This document shows positions 1 through 11,800 of a stretch of 64,000 nt of DNA, piece by piece. Location: assembly GCF_008831285.2 (NCBI RefSeq), contig NC_045141.1:21510848-21574847 (forward strand), read 5' to 3'. The notes below the pieces were generated by a model. The model did no database searches. It was not told where the DNA came from and worked only from the letters and a program-made list of their open reading frames with translations. Positions within the stretch are counted from its first letter, which is position 1. Each line of letters begins with the position of its first letter. This DNA comes from Nymphaea colorata (Eukaryota > Streptophyta > Magnoliopsida > Nymphaeales > Nymphaeaceae). The translations under genes and the position numbers were made by a program.

Positions 1-46
1 TGTGTAGCTCAGTATTTGATGTTTACCAGAACACTTTATTGACCAA

Positions 47-484
47 CTAGAGAGCTGCAGAATGAGGCCAAAAAGGGTAGGTGTCATTGATGGGTATGGT
101 GGTGGCTTTAGCAGGAGAGGAGGGCTCACCATCTCCCATTCCATCAGAAGAAAAAAATAAAATCAATGGTGGTGGCCTTCCCTTGGACTCATTCATCTCT
201 GCTTCTGGTTGCATCATCCATTTGTCTTCTTCCAAAAGGATGTGACCCATCAAAGTTTTCAACTTTGTTTCAATGCAAATTATCTTGTGACATTGTCTAC
301 TGCCCTTTTCTGTTTTTGTCTTGGGCCCTTTTCTTCTTCTTCCTTCAGCTGATGTTAGATTGGATGTAAGTAGGAATATTATATCCTGAATCTTGACACA
401 AATGTCAACATTAAGAAGGTTTTTCCTTTTTTTGCCCATTGATATTATCAGTGATAAAAGGAGACAATAAATGTCTAGTTTCAA
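47..484 (-). CDS. Uncertain ORF, possible 3' end of an unrecognised gene
   Basis: This is an open frame of 145 codons on the minus strand, ending at 47. I recognise no domain. The C-terminal two thirds look more protein-like than the lysine- and isoleucine-rich N-terminus, and a possible acceptor (catcag) lies near 355, so only about 47-350 may be coding as a terminal exon. An AATAAA polyadenylation signal on the minus strand (35-40) lies only 7 bases beyond the stop, which weakly supports a transcript end here. Composition is simple (Lys, Pro, Ser). It could equally be a chance ORF. Confidence 0.2.
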   Translation of the reverse strand: MKLDIYCLLLSLIISMGKKRKNLLNVDICVKIQDIIFLLTSNLTSAEGRRRKGPKTKTEKGSRQCHKIICIETKLKTLMGHILLEEDKWMMQPEAEMNESKGRPPPLILFFSSDGMGDGEPSSPAKATTIPINDTYPFWPHSAAL

Positions 485-644
485 AGTATAGAGTCTTTTT
501 TTAGCTAGACAAATGCTAAGAACTTGTTTTTACTATAGTTTACATTTGTTTATGTTCTTAATTCAAAGTATAGAGTCTTTTTTTAGCTAGACAAATGCTA
601 AGAACTTGTTTTTCCTATAGTTTACATTTGTTTATGTTCTTAAT
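481..644. repeat. Two-copy tandem repeat, 82-bp unit
   Basis: The copies at 481-562 and 563-644 begin tcaaagtatagagtc and end in gttcttaat. They differ by one clear substitution (tttactatag versus tttcctatag), so the duplication is recent. Neither copy codes. Confidence 0.9.
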
Positions 645-2339
645 CATCTCAGCGATTAAAACAATCTGAAATATGATCTTACGGACGAATGCCAAATTTT
701 TGGACGTTCCATGTATTTTCATTGGAAGGACATGCTTTAAACATTTACGGCCTATTCGACGATAGTTTCACTCCTTTTCTAGCCGGTGTGAATTGCTCTA
801 TGATTACATTTATTAAGGAGAAAAATTAAATTCGTTCAAAGAATGAAATTAAGTTTATGTGATCTTCATCTCCTTCCATGCTACAAAGAGACTTACGGGG
901 ACGAGTAAAAAAAATCCACACGGGCGAATCAGGGCTTCGCTTTTCTGGAATCTCGAATTCAAGTATTTGAAATCCCTTATATAGTATTTGCCATTTAGTC
1001 ATATCTGATGTTAGCTATATCAAATCATTTGATTTGGATCAAAACCCCTTTTAAATGAAATCTTCAAGTCCCCTGATTAACCAAGGTCATATATAAGAGA
1101 TGAAGTAATCCGATAATTAAGTTCAGCATGTTTACGTTCACTTGTGCATAGAGACATATGAAAGCTAACTGGAACATGTCAAGGGGGCTGGTGGTGCATA
1201 AAGCACCTCAGCCCATGCTTTCTGGATTTAAAAGGTGGCAGGTGCACCAAACACTCAACTTGGTCTCCAGTCATAAAGATCACTCACATTATAAAGCAAC
1301 TCTTAACCTTAAGATCAAAAGCAAAGGTATATATATATATATATAATGACTACTCTCTCATCTAAGCAAATAAATGGTTGAAAAAAAAACAAAAAAAAAA
1401 AGGTGTACACTATTATTAAATGATAAAAATATCAACTATTCACCAGAATATTAAATGATAAAAATGTTGATCACCTTTTTCTTTTTATTTTTTCTTAATC
1501 ATTCATTCTATTGAATTGAACAGCCCCGATCAAATGACAAGGTAATTCTAAAAAACCAAAGTCACTATAATATATATATATATATATAAGGATTTATGGT
1601 GCTTTTAACATTGATTTGTAGTGTATTTATGTCTAAATTTTTAATTTTTAACCATTTGACATAATCTAACATGTAACGAATTCCTTACGCTCAATGGATC
1701 GTTACTTTTGGTAACATAAAACTTTGGTGCAATGATGTGAGATTTGAAACTGCTATCAAAAAAACAAAACCAACCCATTGTACTGAACCCGATGGCTAAA
1801 AAAGGAACCATCCTTGCAATTTTACTCACTTACTTTGAAAATTGTGTGTACGAAAAGAAGGTATATGGGTCCACCGGCAAGTATAATTGGAGACTTCTTT
1901 TTTTTCGATCGGGAGAACTTTTTTTATTTTTTTTCTTCTTTTACCTTCACGAACCACAACTTTGGTCGAAAAGACACCATAGAAACTACGGGAAAGAACT
2001 TTGCAAATTACTTCGTGCAAGAATTAACTTTAACCCACTTTTCTTTTATAAAAATATATCCTACATGTTCGTGCCCGATCTCGTGTCTGCCACTTCCTAA
2101 ATAAATAAATTTCAAAATAATAAAAAGAAATGCTTGAAATATTCAAGAAACACTTAAAAAACTGAGATCATACGCTACTCTTCTATCGATCACGCCAAGA
2201 CGGTGGGACGAAATTCACATGAAGCCCGTCTGTTGAGGCCACAAACCATATATATATTCACAGAATATGCAACAAATTAATCTCACCCGTTAATCAATTG
2301 AGCCGTCCACTATTCCAAGAACTTTTCTAGAAAACATAA
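645..2339. other. Gene-free stretch
   Basis: AT-rich DNA with short (TA)n tracts near 1327-1346 and 1569-1588, plus poly-A and poly-T runs. The open frames at 1744-2104 are pyrimidine-run artefacts without a recognisable protein. I see no gene here. Confidence 0.6.
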
Positions 2340-3320
2340 TCATGTAACCAAACAAAAGCTGGACGTCCGAAAAGGTTGATGGCATCGGCCATGGCTGCGT
2401 GCAGTCTGATCAGGGAGGGAGGTCGAGCTCGAGCTCATCATCTTTTCGGATCCGAAATTGGAGCAACGTCTGGCTCTTCTACAGTTCTCGCTCTTTCGTC
2501 GGTTAGAGTAGATCTTGTCGTTAATTGAGTTGTCGGATTCGGATATAAATAGAAATCCAGAACTGTTCGGTTCCGACGAAACCACCGTTTGTTCTCGTGT
2601 ATACATGCATATAGAATATGGGAGAAAGTCTCTGGAGATAAGGACGTGCAACGCCAGACACGTACTCGAGGAAGAAAGCCCAGTCCCACCTTCTACATCC
2701 ATCCTTATCCCTTCCCTTGCAGACTTTACTTACATTGATGATGATGACGACGATGGTCGGGGGGAGAGAGAGTGAGAATGGACGTTATTACTGCGGGCGA
2801 CTGCACCACAGATTGTTGCAAAGCCATGGCTTCCTCCATCCCAACATCAAGAGAGAATTGGTAAAACCATGGACGATCCCTTCATATACGTGTCCTTTTG
2901 AAACCCCACCGTGAGACACCACCCCCTTGTTTGTCTCTTTTTCCACTATATTATGTGTCGTAGTTATCGCAATCGGCGATGCTTATGGCAAAGGGAAGCC
3001 ATGGTAGGAAAGAAAGCGGAGAAGCAATCATGGCCGCCGCTGAAATTTTGAAACATGAAGCAGGAAATTAAGTTGCAGCTGCTGTTATTTTGCGGTGATC
3101 GTAGAATCGTTTGAAATGGTGGGCAGGCTGGGAGGATATGCAGATGAATACAAAATGATACAAAGGTTAAGGTTGTGCTTATAAGTAAAGGAACGGATAA
3201 GGATGAATTCATCTGAGTACATGTAATGGTGTAAAAAGAAATTGAGAACTAAAAGCGGAAGCTGAAAATTAAAGCAGTCACATCCTGCACCGCTGCTGCT
3301 GTGAACCAACAAAACCATCT
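2340..3320. other. GC-richer stretch with overlapping short ORFs, unassigned
   Basis: This stretch is richer in G and C than its flanks and holds short open frames on both strands (2438-2702 minus, 2515-2775 plus, 2964-3318 minus). None matches a family I know, and the plus frame ends in an Asp run made by a gat/gac repeat. A 30-codon frame starting at 2980 is Ala- and Glu-rich. It may be a decayed gene or a promoter-like region. No splice chain could be built. Confidence 0.25.
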
Positions 3321-3439
3321 CAAGGTGAAGATCAGCTCACTGAATCCCAACTTGGTCTGTTTGATCTTTTAATTATTGGGTTTGTGTAGCAAGAATGTTG
3401 TTGAAGATCTGAAGATTTTGCAGAGCAACAGCTCCATCA

Positions 3440-4638
3440 CTGAGAAAAGTCTGCTAAATGCTAACCACAGCTTGTCATAAAAAAAGAAGAGTTATCCCTT
3501 ATATATATATGGGGAGGAGTTCAACAAGTCTTCGGGCAGCCGTTGGGTTGAAGTTGTCATCTGAATTTCTCAACAAATTTTAGACTTCGTTTCTGTAGTT
3601 ATCACGCGTACATTAAACAGATTCCGGCGATTTGAGAATCGACTGCAATCAAATCAAATGGAACACATATATGCGTTGAGTTCATCCGCCAGAGAACGAG
3701 CCGGATTGTGTTCCTGACCTGCATGAAATTAGAGGATGACAATGATCGTGTCTCTGCGCCGTTTGCGTTCACGATGAGCCATGAGCCCACTCGCGTATTT
3801 TCATGTAAGGATCTTGTCCCTGCTGGAGCACCTTTTTACAGGACACAGAGAATCAGTCATGTTGAAAACCTTATAAAATTAGCAACAGATAGAATTTGAA
3901 ACTTTTAAGATTCGCAGGATCTCTTTCTACTTGGTGCTGCATATATTAGAGAGATGCAAGATCTCTCTCCCTCTCTTTTTGGGTATTGGCTGATTCGGTG
4001 GCTCAGCTAAAACTTTGGTGGGAGGACCAGAGATGTATAAATATTTTAGAATTAGGGAAAGACACTAACATGTACATGCATATGTTTATATAAAAGAGTT
4101 TTTGAAAAGTTAGGGGGGGCAGCAAGCCCCCTGTGGCTTATACGTAATCTGGCTTCGCATGCACTGGCCTATAGTAAAATAAAATGATACGTGTGAACTT
4201 TTAATATAAAAGCTTTTTCAAAGCAGAAAGTACGCCTGCCCTGTTCATTTCCGTTGTCATATTAGTTGAAAAAGGACGGCTAAACGCTGACCACAGCTTG
4301 CCGTATTTTTTCTGGTTCAGATCATTGCATGTTTTGTCATTTAATTTCAATATTTGTTCTTTGAAGCGCAAGTAATGGCCCATTTTTTTGGGAGGGGTGA
4401 TTTAAAATTTTATACAGGAATTTTTTCCAGGTCCATTAAACACTTGAATTTTTCCCTATACATATTTTCTGTGCCCATCAAATGCATTATGCAAGCTGAA
4501 TTTCGAATGGTAGAAAAAATTTCTCTTGAACCCTAGTCCTTGAACTTTTTCCTTGGCAAAAATATCCACAAGTTTTTTCCTGTGTGCATCAAACACCCAA
4601 AATTAATGTCATATAAGAAAAAAAGAGACAACTAAGTG

Positions 4639-4670
<32 letters not shown>

Positions 4671-5165
4671 ATGAGCCAGATTGTCTACCTGGAGCTGCCT
4701 GAAATTACGCCATGACGATTGTTGTCTCCATGTCTCTGTGTTGTACAACCACTTGCATTCCTTTTTTTGGTTGGTTCTCGTCCCTGTTAGACCTTTCACA
4801 GGGCACAGAATCATATTGAAAAGTATCAGCAATTATATATATATATATATATAAAATCACTTTTGAAACTTTTAAGATATGCAGGATCTCTTTGTACTTG
4901 AGCTGTAACATATACGAAGAGCTCTCTCTCTTTAGGTATGGGCTGATTCAGTGGCTCCGCTAAGATTACTTTGTGGGGAGGACCACAAACGTGTAAATTT
5001 TATAATTCTCGAAGAAGGGCAGTACTACTGATATGTACAAGTATAATATAATATGAAAGCTTTTGGAAAGTTGGTGCTAACATGCCCCCCATTGCATGTA
5101 TGTGGCTTCGCACTGGCTTTTACTAGAACGAAATAATATGTAAGAACTAACTTTCTAATCTAAAG
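3440..5165. repeat. Diverged large tandem duplication
   Basis: Two related blocks lie in direct orientation, roughly 3440-4200 and 4270-5165. Landmarks recur in order: gctaaccacagcttg / gctgaccacagcttg, gaaacttttaagat.cgcaggatctcttt / gaaacttttaagatatgcaggatctcttt, ggctgattc.gtggctc, ggaggacca, and a closing g-rich/c-rich block followed by tggcttcgca. The second block carries two (TA)n expansions (4643-4671, 4833-4853) absent from the first. The closing block resembles a widespread plant dispersed repeat, so the duplicated unit may be a transposon remnant. Confidence 0.7.
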
Positions 5166-6750
5166 AAAAATCTTTTATAGCTGATACGATTTCATTCATA
5201 TAGTGTGTGTGTTTGTATGTGTGTGTGTGAGAGAGAGAGTGAGAGTGCGTGTTTGTCTTTCAATAAATTAATGTTTGCAAAGTTAATCATGGCAAGAACG
5301 AAATGTAATGATAACAGATTGGCACGATCTGATCGCATGTAGACACGTTTTTAAAAAAATGCATGTCAAAAAACAAAGGGAGTTCATCCGAATACTACAA
5401 AAGGGAGATCACTGACATCCAAACTGAAGCATAATGATAAGGACGACACCCTAGACTCTGTAACTTAAAAGAACAATAGCAACACTATGTTACTATCCCA
5501 AGCACCTGACCTAAAATTGATTTAGATTCCTTGGATACTTTAAAAAATGTTTCAAGAATCTATGTCACTTTTTGGGCAGATTCATGAGATAGTAACAATG
5601 TGTTACTTACTTATGCTAAAAAGACTCAAATGAACAAGGGGTTAGATAGGAGTTTGAGTTCTCCTATAGATAGTAAAATGAAATACTCTTTTTGTTTACC
5701 TAAAAATGAGTCTTTTAGCAGTGATACGAGTAACAAACTATTCTCTGTCTTTTCCCAAAGATTGAAGCAAATTTGCATAACTGTTTTATGAATTTGTCTC
5801 AATCTTTAAAGCAAATACAAACGACTTTTACTAAACCTTATTCATTAGTTGCAATGGCAAGCTTCTGCAGCTCACGAATGAAAATGTGCGGGTACATATA
5901 GCATGTTTTAATGGTGTAGCTGATGTAGTCTCAGCAGGAATATGGCAATACAATACATAAATGAAAATTTTGGTGTGAAGATGCAGGGAAGGGTGGACGA
6001 TGAGACGTTTGATAACTGATAATTGGATCATGGATTATTGGGTTATTTTAACTTGAATTTATGGGCATGATCATGACCCACTTAAGAAAAGAAGGGAAAC
6101 CGTTCTGAACCGCCTCTTCCCCCACTATAAAGCAATGGGAACAACCAGGAGGAGGATGGTAAATGACTCCACAGCTCCCTCTCTAGAAATCCCATCGCTT
6201 AAGCTATTGGCGACTAAATTGTGATTCGCCTTTTATGAGTACTTGTTACGATGATTGCATTAGCCGCTAAAAGGGGTCATTATAGCGAATAAATTAGCCT
6301 TAACCATTATTAACATTGACGACGGAAATTTCGGGTCATCCAAGATAATATAACAAGCGACAGATTTGTTAGTCACATAACATAATATTGGTGATGTTCT
6401 ACCCAGTAGCTAAAACCTTAATAACAGTCATGAACTGTGGCTTATTTATTAGATGACAGGATCTCATAAAAAAATAAATTAATTAATTAAGCAAATTCTA
6501 GAATAGATAAAGAGACCATTCATTCAGAAAAATGATAGATTTCATTATCATGGAAACTGTGCTTACACTTTACAATAACACAAATTTTACTTTGCTTCCT
6601 TTTGTCAATATGGAAATAGACATATACAATTTCGACACTATTGCAGCAAATGTTGTGTTGTCACATTTGCAAGTGCTGTGATCAGTTGCAATATATGCTC
6701 TGTCCTCTTGATCTCTCGAAGTGCACAAGCTGCTTCATCATCATCCTCAG
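5166..6750. other. Gene-free stretch
   Basis: AT-rich DNA with a GT/GA microsatellite at about 5203-5250. A short open frame at 5600-5791 has unremarkable sequence and closes after 63 codons. It might be a decayed retroelement fragment, but no motif supports that. Nothing else is recognisable. Confidence 0.5.
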
Positions 6751-6751
6751 T

Positions 6752-7203
6752 AGGGCTGCACATGAGCTGAGTCGAGCCCTAGCTTGGCCAGCTTGAGCTC
6801 GAGCTCAACTTGAACTCCTTATAACAAACTCAAACTCGACTCGACTACACAAAGTCGAGCTCGAACTCGACTCGTTTAACTCATTTAATAGTTTAGGCGT
6901 TAACTCGTGTAAGCATTAACTTGTTTAACTCTTGTAACTCGTGTAAGTGTTTAACTCATGTAACTTGTGAAAATTTGTTTTTACCCAAAAAGTTAAAAAA
7001 AAAAAAGTGAACCAGTTTTATCAATATTATATAGAATACTGGTTGGCGAGTCGAGTTGAGTTCCTGAAGCTCGAACTCAACTCATTTATCGTTTCAAGTA
7101 TCTTTTTAAACTCGAACTCGGCTCGTTTATAAATGAGTTGAGCACATGCCGAGTTTTTTTCGAGTCAAGCTCGAGTTGGCTCGCCTGACATACAGCAACC
7201 TAC
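6752..7203. mobile_element. Degenerate element rich in gagctcgag motifs, possibly hAT-like
   Basis: It starts tagggctgcacatgag and ends cagcaaccta. The end, read in reverse (taggttgctgtatgtcag), is an imperfect inverted copy of the start, the size and form expected of a small non-autonomous element. The interior is full of ctcgagctcgaactcg-type motifs and a short aactcgtgtaa repeat. No clean target-site duplication is visible. A related sequence with the same start lies at 36117 in the eIF4G intron. It encodes no transposase. Confidence 0.5.
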
Positions 7204-10200
7204 GACACCCTGGGGGCATTTTGCTGCTCCATATACCGTTCAATCAACTCTCCTTGTCTCGTCTCAGCCAATTGATTACCTGCAGTTAGTAAAGAGAAGT
7301 GAATCTATAGAGAATTTATGCTGGGAATAACTTAAATATCTACATGTACAAAATAATCAAAATAGTCCATACTTACAAAAAAGAGAGAGGAATGTAGATA
7401 CTAAAAGTATATATGGCCCTAGCCATCCTTGAAGCTCTTAACTGAGCGGCATCCATACATGTCCATGTATTTACACCTGTATACAAAAACCTATAGGATC
7501 AAGTCAATCATCTTAAATGTGCCCACATAAAAGTTCGATTACTTTTGTGTGGCTCAAAAAGAATAAACTACATAAACAGATGGACACACTTACACTTCAA
7601 ATTCTTCTAACCAAAAACTTTTGGTTTAAAGCTCCACTCAAACTCTATCGGATCTTGAGCTCCATCCACCTGAACTCATGAGGGCAAGCTTCAGCATAGT
7701 TCAACCTCAAAGCAAGAAGCTAGACTTACAGAGCGTGCCGCCACAATATGCAAACATGGAAATTGTTGTGCAACCAAATCAGGAAGACATCCTGCAGAGC
7801 TAAGTCAAGTTGATTTTTCCCCCAAATCTATGCAACTTTATCAAGGCTTCTGTTCAGATGAGCACCTTCGAATAAGCTTCTAGCCCATGAAATGGAATGT
7901 TCAAAAACCAGAACCAATCAGCTAGACCACATGAATCTGTGAGTCTCTGTAAAATAAAAAAGCATGCTGTTGTTGTAATCACAGTTTTAAAACATGAACA
8001 AAGACTTCCAAATGCCACCAGTGGCATGAAAAGAATCGGAAACAAATCTGAAAGTGCATCGAGCCCAATTGTCGAAGCAAAAAAGGTAATAAATTTGTTT
8101 TGATACTGAAAATAAAAATGCAACCTAAAAAGGTTTAGAAAAAAATATTTTGATTTCTGAAGAATCTAAAACTCAATCTTAGCTGAGTTGAAGGCGGCCT
8201 GCTACCCACCCAGGCCTCGATGCAGTGCAGAACTCCGGAGGCATTTCGGGCAGTGGATAACCTTTCGTTCACCCACAAACACAAGAACTTTTATTAGCTT
8301 ATAAACTCAGTTTAGTCTTACAATTAATCAAGTGCTCCAAATTGAAAGACGTTTGAGTTCTTCTTGGGTTCATTGTTAACAACAGCGACCAAGAGAATCC
8401 AAGACTCGAGAATCTAGAACTCTTGAGGAAATGAAAATTGAGGCATCCATGGCCTTGGTTCTTCCGAACTTCCTCGACTTGAAGGATTCTTTGAGTTCAA
8501 ACCCTTCGCCAAGTGGATGGAGTTTTTGTTAGCAACGTGGTCATGCCATACTTTTGCTCACAGAAAGACGTGGTGATCCTGCCAATCACACTGTTAAAAC
8601 GGTCTGGCAATCCCAGTGCGGCGGTGCCATTGGTTTTCATCTAAGTTCGACTCTTCCTTGTTTATTTTGGTGAGATTCATTGAAAGTAACGGGATATTGA
8701 AAGATCTGGCTTTGCCCTGCAATAGCGGTGATCGACCAGATCATTTTAACAAAGTGATTTGTTTTTATGATCATATTATCTACCCACTTAATTAGAAGCC
8801 ATCATTGGAACAAAGTGATTCGGTTGATTATATTATCTAGTGCCCAATTTAATTAGAAGCGTGCCTAGAATTAATCTTGACGCTCGCCATCGTATGAGTT
8901 GAGTTGAGAAAGTTTTGGTAAATTTGGTGCACAAACGAAGAGACTCGCTCTTATACATGCCAATTTATGTGGGTGTCTATATAAATCGGTGGTCATAATG
9001 CTTAGAACTCAGATGTCGAAAATTCCTGAAAACTTCCTTGCAAGATTCTCTCATCCCGTAAAATGAACTACCCAAAATTAGATATTGTGTGGGTTTTCTA
9101 AGACCATTTGCAGACTCTGTTTGTTTTAATAAAAGATGGGCTGCCCAAGGGAAGGATGCACATCAAGAGATAAAGGAGCAGCCATACTGTAACGAAATCA
9201 ACTTCAAATAGGGATATAAGTACACAATTCGAATATGGTTTTCAGGATTTTGGCCTTTTTGGTTGTACAGAACACAGATTTTGTTCAGATCTGATCTTCC
9301 ATGTATCTTAAAATTAACATTGAATCTGAGCGCTTTGCAGCTCAGAAGCGAAAACACTCTGGACCAGTGAAAAGGAAGGGTGTTGGCATCTAAATAGGAT
9401 TATCCATCATATAAGACCGGACAAACATCCAGCTTTAGTGTTTTTGTGGGCAATCTTATTGAATATGTGATATGCATATTTTGCGTTGGGAAGGATGGGG
9501 CTCTATGTATATTAGAACAATCCTAACCAGGACCGGACAAACCCACATAGGTTCCAAATGAATTTCTACTGTAACTCTGGAAACGTGGAGCTTCACAGGA
9601 AATATAGACAGGTTCAATGCTTCTGCAAAAGTCACATGATTATATACTCCCCATGCTAAGATGGATCCTTCCTCAATGCCTAAAGGTGATTTCCTAAGGA
9701 AAGACATTCAAAACCCTATTACTCAATCTGCTTTTAGATCAGACCCAACTTTCCGTTGCTTGATTTGATTCTTTTGTTTGCTATTAGGATCCACAAAGAC
9801 ATGAGCAGTACTGCTTAGGCTGACTTTTTGTTTGAAATATTCACAAGAGTGAATCTTGCGGAGATCGCATTGCTTTGTGTTCTGGTAGGAATGGTGAGGT
9901 TGCTTGATATTTATTTTGTTTTAGTGTTCCAATCAAACATCATGTTTATATAATTCATCACAAGAAAAAAATAAATAAAATTTTTTGTATTCGAAAGTTT
10001 GACGTCTGCATCCTGCCGACTCACAAGATCCAAAACCTGATCCTACAGTTGTCATGGAATAGACTTGGCAGACAACTTTTTCCTGAAGTAGGGATTGCTC
10101 CTAAAAGAAATAGAGCAGCGTGTAGATTACACATCTTTTGTCTTCACTAGTTCATCCAAAGGAACTTGATTACATTCGTTCTTATGTTGAAGATTGATCG

Positions 10201-11800
10201 CCTAGTTGATGTGTATGATGAGAATGGTGATGATCGAAATATTTTCAGGATATAAGGTTGGACCTAAGCATAGAATGCCAACGGATATGGATCTGAACTT
10301 GATCGAACTGCAGAACTGAGCTAGCCAAAACCCGAGTGAATTCATCTACCACGTAAGTAAGCCAAGTTCAAAAAAAGAAGAACCTGAAGTCGTTCATTAA
10401 GGCAAGTTGAACTTAATCATCTCGATGGTCTAAGTATAATTAACAAGCTAAGTGAAAAGCTTTGTGAAATAGTTTTTAAGAAGAAGTCAGGCCCGTTTCT
10501 TGTTTGTTTCTATTCTGAGATCTGAAATCATCATTTTCTGAGACATATCATCCAAACAAAACAATGGATCTTCACATTGTGTAAAAATGTATATTTCAAA
10601 TCAACTTTTTCATGCCAAACCGCTGATCTGAGAGGGCGGAGGAGCCAGGGGTCAGACTTGCATCTATAGATCTCATATCACCAAGGAACTCAAATCCCCT
10701 GTTAACAAACATGCCAAGGTATTGGGGATTTCGGTTGTTGAGATAAGATCAGAAACATACAAATATTTGATACCAAATGCAAGCTTTTCCTCTCGTTGAA
10801 AGCCGTCCCTTTTATCCTCGTTTCGAAAAATCCGATTCTCTCAGCATTGTCATATTGTGAGGCATGATTTACAGACGTGTATATCACGGAGAAAACAAGA
10901 ATCTTACTAGTATTTCTAATATTGTCCAAGTGAGCAACCAAGCTTCAGTGAATTAACAAAAACAACACAAGTTTCGAAAATGATCGTTTTATAATCTGTT
11001 CTCTTATATACTTCAAGTGACTAAATACAAATATTCCAACATGAATATGTTTCTGAATAGTTTAGCATCCTTCTGTGAAACATTTCTAGCATTTGATGCA
11101 ATTAGTTTGCAACTCTAATCACAGTCAAGAGATAATACAAAAATAAGAAAAAATGCCTAGGTTCACTTTCACTCGGTTATCAGAATTTTTTTTTTCTTTT
11201 TATTCCTTGATTTTGCTTTAAAACCAACCTAAATATAGATAATTGACAAATCGATTCTTGTCTAATTTGGATATATTATTAGTTCCATTTTAACATTTGT
11301 ACTTCTTAAGTTCATCCTTTGTTTAATACCGAGGGCACTTGTCCGTTGCATAGAGTTTATGACGTAAAATTTGCTTGCACAGCCATTTCACTCAAGAAAT
11401 TTGATTGGAAAAAGTTAATTTTATTACCAACCAACTTGGTTGGTTAAAAAGATAAAAACAGCTACATGATTGGATGGACATGTCAACGGACAGCAAGACG
11501 ATGGATGAATTATGAAAGAAATCCGTCAGTCTTCCAGCACAGGAGGTCAACAGACTCGGTACCTTGATCTCCTCCTTTCTGCTACATTTCCTCAACGTCT
11601 AAATCTTCCAACTCCCCAGTCCCCACCTTCCTCTTTTGCATTGATTGCGTGTTCCATCCCATCTTTTCAATTAATACAAGAAGGGGTGGCTAATGATGGT
11701 TCTTTGCTAGCGTCTACCTGCAACACCCGTTCTGAGTTCTGACTTCTGAAACACACCCTCTCTTGTTCTGTCGGCAGACTCAGGATCGAGTGGAAAGGCA
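7204..11800. other. Gene-poor stretch upstream of EndoU
   Basis: No gene chain could be assembled. A minus-strand frame at 9456-9707 reads like a protein (it has a run of alternating hydrophobic residues and EPMWVCPVLVRI) but has no recognised family and no partner exon. The last few hundred bases before 11801 should hold the EndoU promoter and leader. I see no certain TATA box. Confidence 0.5.
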
